A DNA stretch of 64,000 bases from Thermoplasmata archaeon (GCA_015063245.1 SUSV01000001.1:62001-126000); one strand, 5' to 3'. Positions 16,802 through 25,389 are shown, counted from the stretch's first letter. Program-made: numbers and translations. The notes: generated from the letters alone by a model not told the origin.

Positions 16802-17821
16802 ATGAAAAGAAAGATCTCGATCCTGGTCGCGATAGCGGCTATCCTGGCGATCACCATCGTCTGCGTTATGTTGGACCTTTCTTGGATTTCAGGCCGCGAT
16901 TATTATTCCTTCAAGGAGGTCTGGGATGCCCTGATGGGGAACGAGTCCTGGGGGACTGAGTATATGGTGCGTGAGATCAACGCACCGCGTGTCGTGGCAG
17001 GATTGTTCGTCGGTGCAGGCCTTGCGGTATGCGGTGCAGCGATGCAGGCCGTCTTCAGGAACCCGCTCGCATCGCCATACATCCTCGGACTGTCATCGGG
17101 AGCCTCCGTAGGTGCTGCGCTAAGCATCCTGTTCGCTATCCCTTTCATCCCGCTGGCTATTGCGACGCCGCTCCTGGCTTTCGTCACATGTACAGGCACC
17201 ATGGTGCTGGTCTACCTGATGTCGCGTGCAGGCGGATATGTCAAGACTGAGACGCTGATCCTCTCTGGAGTCGCGGTGTCATCGCTCCTGTCCGCGATCG
17301 TATCATTCCTCACATTCATCTCTGGCGAGAAGCTCGAAGGCATAGTGTTCTGGACCATGGGTAACCTCGGCAATGCGGATTGGAATGAGATAGTCCTGAT
17401 GGCCCCTATAATCGTCATGTGCTCATTGCTGCTGATAACTCAGGCGAAGAGCCTCAACGCTATGATGCTCGGAGACATCCACGCATTGGATCTGGGAGTT
17501 GATGTGAGGAAGGTGCGCCTGTTCATCCTGTTCATCACCACAGTAATAGTGGCTGTCGCAGTGGCCTTCGTCGGAACGATAGGATTCATAGGGCTCGTCA
17601 TACCGCATATCCTCAGGATCCTTCTCGGTCCCGACAACCGCGTCATCATGCCGCTGAGCATGTTCGCCGGCGCAGCCTTCATACTGATATGCGACTTCCT
17701 TTCACACATCGTTGCACCAAGCTACGGCACGCTGCCGATCGGTGTGGCGACATCGCTCATCGGTGCACCTATCTTCATCTACCTGCTCATCCGCAGGAGG
17801 AGGTCGGTAGGATGGTCGTGA
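16802..17821 (+). CDS. FecCD/BtuC-family ABC permease
   Basis: A 339-residue permease with about ten hydrophobic helices. Family motifs: REINAPRVVAGLFVGAGLAV near 60, GAAMQAVFRNPLASPYILG near 80, LGVDVRKVR, and FVGTIGFIGLVIPHILRILLG near 258-278. It imports siderophore, haem or vitamin B12-type ligands together with the flanking genes. It overlaps the ATPase start by 10 nt. Confidence 0.95.
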   Translation: MKRKISILVAIAAILAITIVCVMLDLSWISGRDYYSFKEVWDALMGNESWGTEYMVREINAPRVVAGLFVGAGLAVCGAAMQAVFRNPLASPYILGLSSGASVGAALSILFAIPFIPLAIATPLLAFVTCTGTMVLVYLMSRAGGYVKTETLILSGVAVSSLLSAIVSFLTFISGEKLEGIVFWTMGNLGNADWNEIVLMAPIIVMCSLLLITQAKSLNAMMLGDIHALDLGVDVRKVRLFILFITTVIVAVAVAFVGTIGFIGLVIPHILRILLGPDNRVIMPLSMFAGAAFILICDFLSHIVAPSYGTLPIGVATSLIGAPIFIYLLIRRRRSVGWS

Positions 17822-18606
17822 ACCCGCTCGAGGTCAAGGACCTCAAGTACACCTATTCCAAACAGATCGTCCTCGACGGCGTCGATCTGAAGATAGAAGA
17901 GGGCGAGATTCTGGGGATCCTCGGTCCGAACGGATGCGGGAAGACCACTCTCCTGAGGAATCTCAACAAGAACCTGTCCCCGGACGGCGGATGCGTTCTG
18001 CTGGACGGTTCGGATCTCGAGCAGATACCGAAGAAGGAGGTCGCACAGAGCATAGCGGTGGTCCCTCAGACCAACGAGATCAGCTTCTCATTCACCGTCA
18101 GGGACATCATCGCGATGGGAAGGATGCCTTTCAAGAAGGTGATGGATCCCGAGACGAGGGACGATATTGAGCTCATCGATCAGGCCATCGAGGCCACCGG
18201 ACTTCAGAATCTCCAGGACCGCAGGATCAACACCATGAGCGGAGGAGAGAGGCAGAGGGTCATGATCGCCCGTGCCCTCGTCCAGACCCCCAAGATACTT
18301 CTGATGGACGAACCCACCCTCCATCTCGACATCAACACTCAGTTCGAGGCCTTGGACCTCGTGTCGAAACTGGCAAGGGAGAAAGGGCTGACCGTGGTCA
18401 TCGTGTCGCATGATCTCCCGATGGTCGCCAGATACTGCGACAGGGTCGCCATGATCCATGATCACAAGATGATGTGCGTCGGAACACTCCAGGAGGTCCT
18501 GACTCCGGAGAACATGCGCACCGTCTTCAAAGTCGATGCAGAATTGGGTATCGATTCCAAGACCGGAAAGCAGACCGTTTTCCTGCATGGTGTGTCAAGC
18601 GATTGA
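17812..18606 (+). CDS. ABC importer ATPase, FecE/BtuD type
   Basis: A 264-residue ATPase energising the preceding permease. Seen: Walker A GPNGCGKT, Q-loop VVPQTNEISFSFTV, signature MSGGERQRVMIARAL, Walker B ILLMDEPTLHLD (Thr-Leu replacing the usual Thr-Ser/Ala) and switch His in VIVSHDLPMV. ATG at 17812 overlaps the permease end. Third gene of a binding protein-permease-ATPase operon. Confidence 0.95.
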   Translation: MVVNPLEVKDLKYTYSKQIVLDGVDLKIEEGEILGILGPNGCGKTTLLRNLNKNLSPDGGCVLLDGSDLEQIPKKEVAQSIAVVPQTNEISFSFTVRDIIAMGRMPFKKVMDPETRDDIELIDQAIEATGLQNLQDRRINTMSGGERQRVMIARALVQTPKILLMDEPTLHLDINTQFEALDLVSKLAREKGLTVVIVSHDLPMVARYCDRVAMIHDHKMMCVGTLQEVLTPENMRTVFKVDAELGIDSKTGKQTVFLHGVSSD

Positions 18607-18691
18607 TACGGTCATCGGACAGTTTTTTCCCAAGCCGGGATAAAATCACGCGGGCAGATGACCCAGATGAATGATTGATAGAAGAGATGAG

Positions 18692-18764
18692 CGCCCTGGA
18701 CGGAATTCGAATCCGTGTCGAAGCCTCGACAGGGCTTCATGATAGGCCGCTACACTACCAGGGC
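18692..18764 (-). tRNA. tRNA-Asp (GTC)
   Basis: A 73-nt cloverleaf on the minus strand: acceptor GCCCTGG/CCAGGGC, discriminator G, anticodon stem AAGCC/GGCTT with loop CTGTCGA (anticodon GTC at 18730-18728), and T-loop GGATTCGAATTCC. No encoded CCA and no intron. Confidence 0.96.
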
Positions 18765-18786
18765 AACAGTCCAGAGTATAATGGAG

Positions 18787-18794
18787 ATATATTT
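18787..18794 (-). promoter_or_regulatory. TATA box of tRNA-Asp
   Basis: AAATATAT on the minus strand is centred about 26 nt ahead of the tRNA 5' end. Confidence 0.55.
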
Positions 18795-18843
18795 AACACT
18801 TGGGGATGCATTGTTTTTCTTAGCCAGAAGTGCTCGGTCATTG

Positions 18844-18850
18844 TTTATAA
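18844..18850 (+). promoter_or_regulatory. TATA box of the VOC gene (leaderless)
   Basis: TTTATAA centred 27 nt before ATG 18874. This predicts a leaderless mRNA and excludes the longer frame that runs back through the tRNA gene. Confidence 0.6.
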
Positions 18851-18873
18851 GCGACCTATGCGATGGTACGGAT

Positions 18874-19275
18874 ATGCCTCTAGGAGATCCCCACGGAGCC
18901 AATTTCGAGTACACGGTAGAAGGCCTTCCCGAATCGATACATGTATGCACGATCCCGGTGAAGGACGTCTCCAGGGCCATCGGTTTCTATACGGACATCC
19001 TATGCATGGAGCTCCTGGAGAAGGATGATGAGGTCGCATATCTCATCAGAGGGGCCTGCAGGATAATCCTCAGGAGGTCGCAGACCACCGGCATAGATAC
19101 GGGACTGTACTTCGGTGTGGACAGCCCTTACAATACACGCAGGCGTCTGATCGACGAAGGCGTAGTATTCGTCCAGGAACCGAAGCACGGTCCGTTCGGA
19201 ACATTCTGTTCGATACGCGATGATGACGCTAACGTGATACATCTCATCGAGACCAAGGCCGAATTCCGCATCTGA
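18874..19275 (+). CDS. Glyoxalase/VOC-superfamily protein
   Basis: A 133-residue VOC-fold protein: two beta-alpha-beta-beta-beta modules, with VCTIPVKDVSRAIGFYTDIL in the first and GPFGTFCSIRDDDANVIHLIE in the second. VOC proteins use paired modules to bind a metal (glyoxalase I, dioxygenases, epimerases) or a ligand. Candidate metal ligands include the N-terminal His and the C-terminal Glu of HLIE. No substrate can be named. The frame extends upstream, but the TATA position fixes the start at 18874. Confidence 0.82.
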   Translation: MPLGDPHGANFEYTVEGLPESIHVCTIPVKDVSRAIGFYTDILCMELLEKDDEVAYLIRGACRIILRRSQTTGIDTGLYFGVDSPYNTRRRLIDEGVVFVQEPKHGPFGTFCSIRDDDANVIHLIETKAEFRI

Positions 19276-19620
19276 TCAGAATACGAATGCATCCTTCTTT
19301 CCGAAGATGATCTCAGAGGCCTGCTCTATCTGTTCGACAGGCACCTGTCTCGGCTGGAGTCCGGCGGAGTCGGTCCATTCCGTCCACTTCTGAACGAATT
19401 GGATTGAGTCCTTGCCTTGGATGTATCTGATGTCCCCGAGGGCCATGCTCAGCAGGATGGCTTGGATGCCGGGTGAGCCGTCGAATCCGGAGACAATGGT
19501 ATCGAAGAGCTCTTTCATTTTGCCCATCGCTTCATCCGACTCTGAATTCTCCATGAAATAGACCGTGGCCTGAATCTCGGTGATCTTCCTCTGAACCTGC
19601 GAAATCTGATCCATGCCCAT
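19276..19620 (-). CDS. Hypothetical protein
   Basis: A 114-residue, probably helical protein with no family I recognise. The N-terminal third (QISQVQRKITEIQATVYFMEN) looks coiled-coil-like. No membrane segment or cysteines. It ends directly against the convergent VOC gene and lies after the sufBD terminator, so it probably has its own promoter; residual readthrough from suf is possible. Confidence 0.6.
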   Translation of the reverse strand: MGMDQISQVQRKITEIQATVYFMENSESDEAMGKMKELFDTIVSGFDGSPGIQAILLSMALGDIRYIQGKDSIQFVQKWTEWTDSAGLQPRQVPVEQIEQASEIIFGKKDAFVF

Positions 19621-19639
19621 GCCTCGAAAAAGTAAAAGA

Positions 19640-19656
19640 AAGGGGGATGTCCCCTT
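19640..19656 (-). terminator. Hairpin after sufBD
   Basis: AAGGGG/CCCCTT stem with a 5-nt loop just after the sufBD stop; the minus-strand transcript then runs through a T-rich stretch to about 19627. Confidence 0.6.
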
Positions 19657-19664
19657 GTGTTTCC

Positions 19665-20876
19665 TCAGTCCCCGACGTTGGCCTTGGCGATGGCCTCGTC
19701 AAGTTCCCTCTGGAGCTCCGGCGGGAGCCCTTTGATTCCGCCCGAGAGGAATCCCTTGACGATGAGGCTGACAGCGTCATCCTCGGACAGTCCTCTGGAC
19801 ATGATGTACTCGATCTGATCCTGGGCGATCTTTCCGACCGCGGCCTCATGGGTCATCTCAACGTCAGCGATATGGGCCTCCAGCTCAGGGATGGCAAGAG
19901 TTGCTCCGCCGTCCTTCAGGATGATGCTCCTGCACTCAAGGTGTCCCTTGGCTTCGGGCGCGTTGCCGACCATGCGCCCGCGAGCGGTCATGTGCCCGCC
20001 CATGGATATGGACCTGCTGAGGATCTGGGCCTTGGACTGGAATCCGTTGAGGTTGACCATCCCTCCGGTGTCGATCTCAGAGTTCTCATGTGCGATGCAC
20101 ATCGTGTTGTAGGTGGCCGATGAGTTGTCCCCCAATGTTGCGACGGGGAAGCTCTGGAGGCTTCCGACGGGATTCAGGATGACATAGTTGTTGGTGTAGT
20201 TGGAGTTCTTTCCGACGATGCAGTTCGTTCTGGGGCGCACACCGGTCTGCTTTCCCCAGCTGTGGATCATGCTGAATGTGAGGTTGGCGTTGTCGCCGAC
20301 GAATATCTCCGAGACTCCGACGTGGAGCGCATCGTTGGCATGGTGCGCGGTGGAGCATCCCGTGAGCATCTCCAGCGAGGCATTGTCCTCGACGATGACG
20401 ATGTTGTGGACGTTCTGGATGGACTTGTCCTTGTTGAGGAGCATGCAGGTCTGGACCGGGTTCTTGATGTGGTATCCGGACTTGACCCTGATGAAGTAGC
20501 CGTCCCCGTCCTCGAGATAGGTCTTGGCGGTGTACTTGTCCTTGGTGGGGTCCATGGCCTTCCAGAAGTAGTCCTTGAGTCCGTCATATCTGGCGAGAGC
20601 CTGCTTGGTGGACATCATCTCGATTCCCTCCTGGAGCTTCGTGGAGCAGTGGCTGGGGTTGTTGTCGACGAACAGAAGGGTTCCTGTGCGGTCCATCTCG
20701 TCGGCCATGATTCCGACCTGCTCCATGTACTTCTTGTACTCAGAGCTCTCGAGGTCGTCGACCTCGATGGTCTCGTCGGCCCTCTCGTCGTAGTGATCAA
20801 GGTCGAGATCCTTTCCGAATGCTGCCTTCTTGTTCAGTGCTTCCTTGACTGTCTCGCTGTTCGGCATTTCACTCAT
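19665..20876 (-). CDS. SufB/SufD-family Fe-S scaffold protein
   Basis: A 403-residue SufBD-family protein forming the Fe-S assembly scaffold with SufC. Seen: an N-terminal helical part and a long right-handed beta-helix core with conserved segments such as GDNANLTFSMIHSWG and ARGRMVGNAPEAKGHLECR, ending in LSEDDAVSLIVKGFLSGGI. It lies within the size range of archaeal single SufBD proteins. Only one SufB/D is present, so it may form a homodimer on SufC. It overlaps sufC by 8 nt. No cysteine desulfurase is nearby; many methanogens lack it. Confidence 0.93.
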   Translation of the reverse strand: MSEMPNSETVKEALNKKAAFGKDLDLDHYDERADETIEVDDLESSEYKKYMEQVGIMADEMDRTGTLLFVDNNPSHCSTKLQEGIEMMSTKQALARYDGLKDYFWKAMDPTKDKYTAKTYLEDGDGYFIRVKSGYHIKNPVQTCMLLNKDKSIQNVHNIVIVEDNASLEMLTGCSTAHHANDALHVGVSEIFVGDNANLTFSMIHSWGKQTGVRPRTNCIVGKNSNYTNNYVILNPVGSLQSFPVATLGDNSSATYNTMCIAHENSEIDTGGMVNLNGFQSKAQILSRSISMGGHMTARGRMVGNAPEAKGHLECRSIILKDGGATLAIPELEAHIADVEMTHEAAVGKIAQDQIEYIMSRGLSEDDAVSLIVKGFLSGGIKGLPPELQRELDEAIAKANVGD

Positions 20877-21600
20877 CCTCCTCTCCGTAGCCGTTCTCCC
20901 TGATATCGTTGAGGATCTCCATCGGCTTTCCGCTGCTGATAATCCTTCCGTTCCTCATGACATAGCCGCAGTCCGCACCGATGTAATCCATGATCTGTCC
21001 CGTGTGGGTGATGACTAGGGACGACACATGTCTCTGCGATCCGTTCTCGGCATCCTCGAAGAGCAGGTCGTGGACCTTCCTTCCGATGAGGTCTATGTTC
21101 TGGAGGTCGACCCCGGACTCGGGTTCGTCCAGAAGTATGAACTCGGGTTTCTGTGCGGTGAGCTGAAGCAGTTCCGACCTCTTGATCTCCCCTCCGGAGA
21201 ATCCTACATTGATCTCCCTGTCGAGGAATTTCTCCATCTTGAAGTTATCAGCCTCGTCGAGGACCTTGTCCGCATTCTCGGCCGCGGCAGTCCTGATGAG
21301 GTTCTCAAGAGTGACGCCGAAGATGTTCGGAGGCCTCTGCATCATCATGCCGATGCCGAGCTTGGCACGGCTGTCAACGGTCATCTCGGTGATGTTCTCC
21401 CCTTTGAAGAATATCTCACCGCTGGTGACCTTGATTGAACTGTATCCCATGATCGTTGAAAGGAGGGTGGATTTACCCGAACCGTTGGGTCCGAAGAGGA
21501 CGACGGTCTCCCCTTCCTTAATCGTCAGATCGACTCCTTTAAGGATCTCCCTCCCGCCTGCTTCCGCGTGGAGGTCGACAATCTTCAGCATATCGGTCAT
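20869..21600 (-). CDS. sufC: SufC Fe-S assembly ATPase
   Basis: A 243-residue ABC-type soluble ATPase of the SUF system. Seen: Walker A GPNGSGKS, Q-loop MMMQRPPNIFGV, signature GFSGGEIKRSELLQL (SufC-type), Walker B FILLDEPESGVD and SLVITHTG. ATG at 21600 has GGTGATG directly ahead; a TATA box at 21635-21643 is correctly spaced for it and excludes the longer frame from 21708. Operon sufC-sufBD. Confidence 0.95.
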   Translation of the reverse strand: MTDMLKIVDLHAEAGGREILKGVDLTIKEGETVVLFGPNGSGKSTLLSTIMGYSSIKVTSGEIFFKGENITEMTVDSRAKLGIGMMMQRPPNIFGVTLENLIRTAAAENADKVLDEADNFKMEKFLDREINVGFSGGEIKRSELLQLTAQKPEFILLDEPESGVDLQNIDLIGRKVHDLLFEDAENGSQRHVSSLVITHTGQIMDYIGADCGYVMRNGRIISSGKPMEILNDIRENGYGEEDE

Positions 21601-21634
21601 GTCATCACCTAATGGAGCACCGATAATGTCGTTG

Positions 21635-21643
21635 TATATATTT
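21635..21643 (-). promoter_or_regulatory. TATA box of sufC-sufBD
   Basis: AAATATATA on the minus strand, about 39 nt ahead of the sufC ATG, predicting a leader of about 12 nt. Confidence 0.5.
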
Positions 21644-21764
21644 GCGCGCGTCGGAGACACGCGCGTTCTGAAAGGATTCGTGCCTTTTTCAGCGATATCC
21701 GTCAGCAATTCATGCCATGGTCATGCGTCCGGACAGAACAATTAATACTCAGGGCTGATTACGA

Positions 21765-22352
21765 ATGGGCATGAAGATCATCGCCATCAACGGAAGCCCG
21801 CGCCCCATCGGCAACACAAGCAATGTCCTGAACGAGGTCCAGGACCAGTTCGAGAGGGAAGGCATCGAGATGGAGATCATCAACATTTACGAATACAACC
21901 TGATGAACTGCAACGTGTGCCTGACATGCGAGATCCGCGGCGACGGAAGATGCATGGACGAGGACGACGGTCTCAACGACATCCTCGACAGGCTCAGGCA
22001 GGCCGACGGTCTTCTCATCGCATCGCCCACCTATTCCAACGCATGCCCGAGCGTCCTGCAGACATTCATGGAAAGGGCTCAGCTGGTCTATCAAAATGGT
22101 GATCTGGGTCTTAATGGAAAAGTCGGCGGGGCGATAGCGATATGCAGCCACGATGGTGGATCATTAGTCTACAATCAGATCGTCGATTTCCTTCTCCGCA
22201 ACGGCATGTCGGTCTGCGGTTCGAACCCGCTGCCGATCATCCATGCGCTCAACTCTCCTCAGTACGAGGACGACAAAAAGGGGATGAAGGGTGTGCATGC
22301 TCTGGTGAAGAACATGACGACACTCCTTCTCCGTCTGAACGGCTACGCCTGA
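21765..22352 (+). CDS. Flavodoxin-fold NAD(P)H-dependent FMN reductase / iron-sulfur flavoprotein-like
   Basis: A 195-residue flavodoxin-like protein. Seen: phosphate-binding loop NGSPRPIGNTSNVL at residues 9-22, a cysteine set CNVCLTCEIRGDGRC near 46-60 as in iron-sulfur flavoprotein relatives (compact Cys cluster able to bind [4Fe-4S]), and ASPTYSNACPSVLQTFMER near 86-104. A redox carrier or quinone/FMN reductase role follows from the family. The next gene is convergent and 1 bp away. An ATG two codons downstream is an alternative start. Confidence 0.85.
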   Translation: MGMKIIAINGSPRPIGNTSNVLNEVQDQFEREGIEMEIINIYEYNLMNCNVCLTCEIRGDGRCMDEDDGLNDILDRLRQADGLLIASPTYSNACPSVLQTFMERAQLVYQNGDLGLNGKVGGAIAICSHDGGSLVYNQIVDFLLRNGMSVCGSNPLPIIHALNSPQYEDDKKGMKGVHALVKNMTTLLLRLNGYA

Positions 22353-22353
22353 T

Positions 22354-23049
22354 TCAGAAGAAGTACCAGCCGCATTCCTCTGCGACCGAGATCTTAGCGA
22401 CCGCTTCCATCCTCTCGACGGGACCTTTGTAGCGGTTCACGTAGACCTTCCCCTCCTTGGGGAGGGCATCCCTGAGGATCTCAATCTCCTTCAGGAGGTT
22501 CTCTGCATCCTCGGGTGTGAATATCTTGTGGGATTTGGCCGACTTGGGTGCCGATGCCACGATTGGGCAGTCGTATTTCTCGGCGATCTCGGGGAGCTTG
22601 CTGGTGTCGGGTCCGAATGCACCGATGCATCCGCGTCCCTTGTCCCATGACAGGGGGCACTTGGAGCAGAGCTCGTTCATCTCGTCGAACTCCAGCTGGT
22701 CCCATCCGGTGATGATGTCATCTTTTCCGGCGACCTTGAGGACTTCGGCCTTCCTCTCATCGGAGAGGCCTTCCATCTCGATCCATCCGGTGCAGACCTT
22801 CTTCGCACAGGGCTTCAGGAGTTTGATGTCCTCTTCCTTCTTCACCTTGGACATGTAGATGGCGTCGGACTCCTTGTTGATCCTGTTCCTCTTGATGAAG
22901 TCCTCCCAGTCACCGACCTTCTTCTTTGCGACTTCGAGGTCTACGATATCCTCATACTGGACGATGTCCTCGAAACCTTTGGGCTTATCCACATGGACTC
23001 TGATTATGGTGGATCTGAGATCCTTGCAAGATGCGTTCTTCGCTTCCAT
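22354..23049 (-). CDS. Cysteine-containing orphan protein
   Basis: A 231-residue soluble protein of no family I recognise. Seven cysteines include CAKKVC near residues 81-86 and CSKCPLSWDKGRGC near 127-140, arranged like metal or Fe-S ligands. The C-terminal third (SHKIFTPEDAENLLKEIEIL) looks like a helical regulatory or redox-partner domain. A TATA box at 23075-23083 predicts a nearly leaderless mRNA. It is divergent from the nitrogenase-like fusion gene across 192 bp, so a shared role in Fe-S or tetrapyrrole chemistry is possible but unproven. Confidence 0.72.
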   Translation of the reverse strand: MEAKNASCKDLRSTIIRVHVDKPKGFEDIVQYEDIVDLEVAKKKVGDWEDFIKRNRINKESDAIYMSKVKKEEDIKLLKPCAKKVCTGWIEMEGLSDERKAEVLKVAGKDDIITGWDQLEFDEMNELCSKCPLSWDKGRGCIGAFGPDTSKLPEIAEKYDCPIVASAPKSAKSHKIFTPEDAENLLKEIEILRDALPKEGKVYVNRYKGPVERMEAVAKISVAEECGWYFF

Positions 23050-23074
23050 TTCGCAAATTCCGATGTTGATTCCC

Positions 23075-23083
23075 GTTTTATAT
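23075..23083 (-). promoter_or_regulatory. TATA box of the Cys-containing orphan
   Basis: AATATAAAA on the minus strand, centred about 29 nt ahead of the ATG at 23049. Confidence 0.5.
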
Positions 23084-23168
23084 TCCCCCCGAAGGTGAAT
23101 TATGCATCGCGCTGTGATTATAGAACGTTTACGTCTTGCTTTGCGATTTTCGTACTATTGTCTGTGCA

Positions 23169-23220
23169 GGTAGGGAAACTAGTATTGGATATTTCGTCCA
23201 ATAGTATATTACGCCCTACC
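23169..23220. promoter_or_regulatory. Nested inverted repeats over the promoter of the nitrogenase-like operon
   Basis: Outer arms GGTAGGG (23169-23175) and CCCTACC (23214-23220) enclose inner arms TATTGGA (23183-23189) and TCCAATA (23197-23203). A probable TATA element GTATATTA (23204-23211) lies inside, 31-38 nt before ATG 23242. A protein bound to the inner dyad would block TBP. Confidence 0.6.
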
Positions 23221-23241
23221 GAGATTACATGCCGAACACCG

Positions 23242-25389
23242 ATGTATCAGATAGCTCTGTATGGAAAGGGCGGTATCGGGAAATCCACCATGGCCGCCAA
23301 TATTTCAGTCGCCTTGGCCAGGAAAGGCCTGAAGGTCATGCAGGTGGGATGCGATCCCAAGCATGATTCCACAAGACTGCTCCTTGGAGGGAAGGCACAG
23401 CCTACGGTTCTGGAGTATGTTAGGAACACGCCTATGGCGAAGAGGAGATTGGAGGATCTGATCATGGAGGGTACGGACGGAGTGCTATGTACGGAAGCCG
23501 GCGGACCGGAACCCGGTATAGGATGTGCCGGACGCGGTATCCTGACCACGTTCGATACGTTGAAGAAATTGGGCTCCGACAAACTCGATGTGGACATAAA
23601 GGTGTACGACGTCCTCGGGGATGTGGTATGCGGAGGTTTCGCGGTCCCGCTGAGAGGGGAGTATGCCGACGGCATAATGCTCGTCACATCCGGTGAGTTC
23701 ATGGCCATGTACGCGGCAAACAACATCATGAAAGGTCTGTCCAATTTCGACACGGGCTCCCCGCGTCTCATAGGCATAATCCTCAATTCACGCGGTGTCG
23801 AGGGCGAGGAGACCCTCGTAAGGAGATTCGCCGAGGCCACGGGAACGGAGGTCATCGCTGTCATGCCACGTGACAGGCTTTTCGCAGAGGCCGAGGGCCA
23901 GGGCCATACGGTGCGCGAGCTGTTCCCAGATTCGGACATCTCCAAAGTGGTGGATTCCATAGCCCAGCGCCTGATAGATGTCTCCGAGGGTAAGGCCGAG
24001 TGCGTATACCCTCACCCGCTGAACGACGATCAGCTGTCGGATCTCGCCGCAGGAAGGGAGATCAGGAAAGCGGAATCCGGATCAGAGAAACGAGATGGGT
24101 GCGGTGCATGTACCAGCTGCAAGAGGTCCATCAAGGACTCGCGCATCATGATGTCCTGCGCCGCATACGGCGCCCTTGCGGCATATTCGAAGATGAACGA
24201 CTTCGCCGTGGTGCTCCACGGGCCCGAGAGCTGCCTGTACTTCATGGACACATCACGTGCGAAGGCGGTCCTGGAGCTCTACGACCGTGACATCTTCGAG
24301 GTGGAGCCGGCTCATAACGTGAGATGCACGATGATGGATGACGCGGTCTCGATATTCGGCGGTGTGAAGTACCTCGAGAAGGCGCTGAACGATACGATCG
24401 CGGATGGATTCACGAAGATCGCCGTCGTGACCACATGCATGCCGGGGATCATAGGGGATGACTGCATCAGCGTCATAGACAAGGTGATGAAGCACAATCC
24501 CGGGATAGACATACAGTACGTTCCAACGGACGGGGATGTCGTTGGGGATTACACGGACGGTTTCATGATGGCGGCCTCCAACATCGTCCATATGATAGAC
24601 ACCTCTGTCGAACCGCAGAGGGGGCTGGTGAATCTGATAGGGACATCGTTCTTCGACCTCCATTCAAGGAAGCACATCGGGGAGCTGGACAGGATGTTCG
24701 GCAGGTTCGGCCTGGAGGTCAACTGCAGGTTCCTGGACGAGACCACTTCGGAGTCGGTGGAGAATTTCTGCAGAGGCTCGATCGACATGATACTCAACGA
24801 TACCGCCAACAACCGCGAGCTGTGCGACATGATACGTCAGCGCACGGGAAGGGAGGTGTTCGATGTACCGATTCCGGTCGGACGCTACGATTACGAGGAA
24901 TGGCTGGGCTGCATCGGGGATATCATGGGCATGGAGGATAGGGCCAGGGAGGAGATGGATCTGGTCGAATCCGAGTACGAATCATTCGTGGAGGAGCACA
25001 GGCCGCGTTTCAAGGGCAAGAAGGTGCTCCTTCTTAACAAGCTGTCATTCAACATCGATTGGCTGATAGACATCCTGCTCGACCTGGAGGTGGACTTCAT
25101 AAGGGTCGCCTGCCAGACGAGCCCCAGGAAGAGGGAGACGACCACGGTGTCGCGCCATATCGATATGATCACACAGAACTACACTGCGGAGATGATGAAG
25201 GAGGACATCAGGACGGGGCATCCCGATCTGATAATCTCGGATATCATGATGCCGACCGGGGGAACGAGGTTCGCCAGGGTCGGGAAGGTCGGATTGGGTC
25301 TGAGGCCCTCGTTAGACTATGTGGTGTATCTGGAGAACATAATGCGCCTTCCTAATGACGAGGGATGGAAGAAAGGGGGCAGGGCATGA
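23242..25389 (+). CDS. NifH-NifD fusion, nitrogenase/DPOR-like reductase
   Basis: A 715-residue fusion. Residues 1-265 are NifH/BchL/CfbC-like: P-loop GKGGIGKST (8-16), GCDPKHDST (36-44), and the two cluster cysteines of the dimer interface, Cys95 in GIGCAGRG and Cys130 in GDVVCGG. A linker carries Cys287, Cys290 and Cys293 (CxxCxxC). Residues about 300-715 are NifD/BchN/CfbD-like with Cys306, Cys331 (HGPESC) and Cys399 (TTCMPGIIGDD), spaced as the NifD P-cluster ligands. ATG 23242 is the family start; the frame open upstream is not conserved. The next gene overlaps by ATGA. Expected chemistry is ATP-driven low-potential reduction of a tetrapyrrole-like substrate (inference). cfbA, cfbB and cfbE are absent, so it is not clearly the F430 enzyme. 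Confidence 0.9.
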   Translation: MYQIALYGKGGIGKSTMAANISVALARKGLKVMQVGCDPKHDSTRLLLGGKAQPTVLEYVRNTPMAKRRLEDLIMEGTDGVLCTEAGGPEPGIGCAGRGILTTFDTLKKLGSDKLDVDIKVYDVLGDVVCGGFAVPLRGEYADGIMLVTSGEFMAMYAANNIMKGLSNFDTGSPRLIGIILNSRGVEGEETLVRRFAEATGTEVIAVMPRDRLFAEAEGQGHTVRELFPDSDISKVVDSIAQRLIDVSEGKAECVYPHPLNDDQLSDLAAGREIRKAESGSEKRDGCGACTSCKRSIKDSRIMMSCAAYGALAAYSKMNDFAVVLHGPESCLYFMDTSRAKAVLELYDRDIFEVEPAHNVRCTMMDDAVSIFGGVKYLEKALNDTIADGFTKIAVVTTCMPGIIGDDCISVIDKVMKHNPGIDIQYVPTDGDVVGDYTDGFMMAASNIVHMIDTSVEPQRGLVNLIGTSFFDLHSRKHIGELDRMFGRFGLEVNCRFLDETTSESVENFCRGSIDMILNDTANNRELCDMIRQRTGREVFDVPIPVGRYDYEEWLGCIGDIMGMEDRAREEMDLVESEYESFVEEHRPRFKGKKVLLLNKLSFNIDWLIDILLDLEVDFIRVACQTSPRKRETTTVSRHIDMITQNYTAEMMKEDIRTGHPDLIISDIMMPTGGTRFARVGKVGLGLRPSLDYVVYLENIMRLPNDEGWKKGGRA

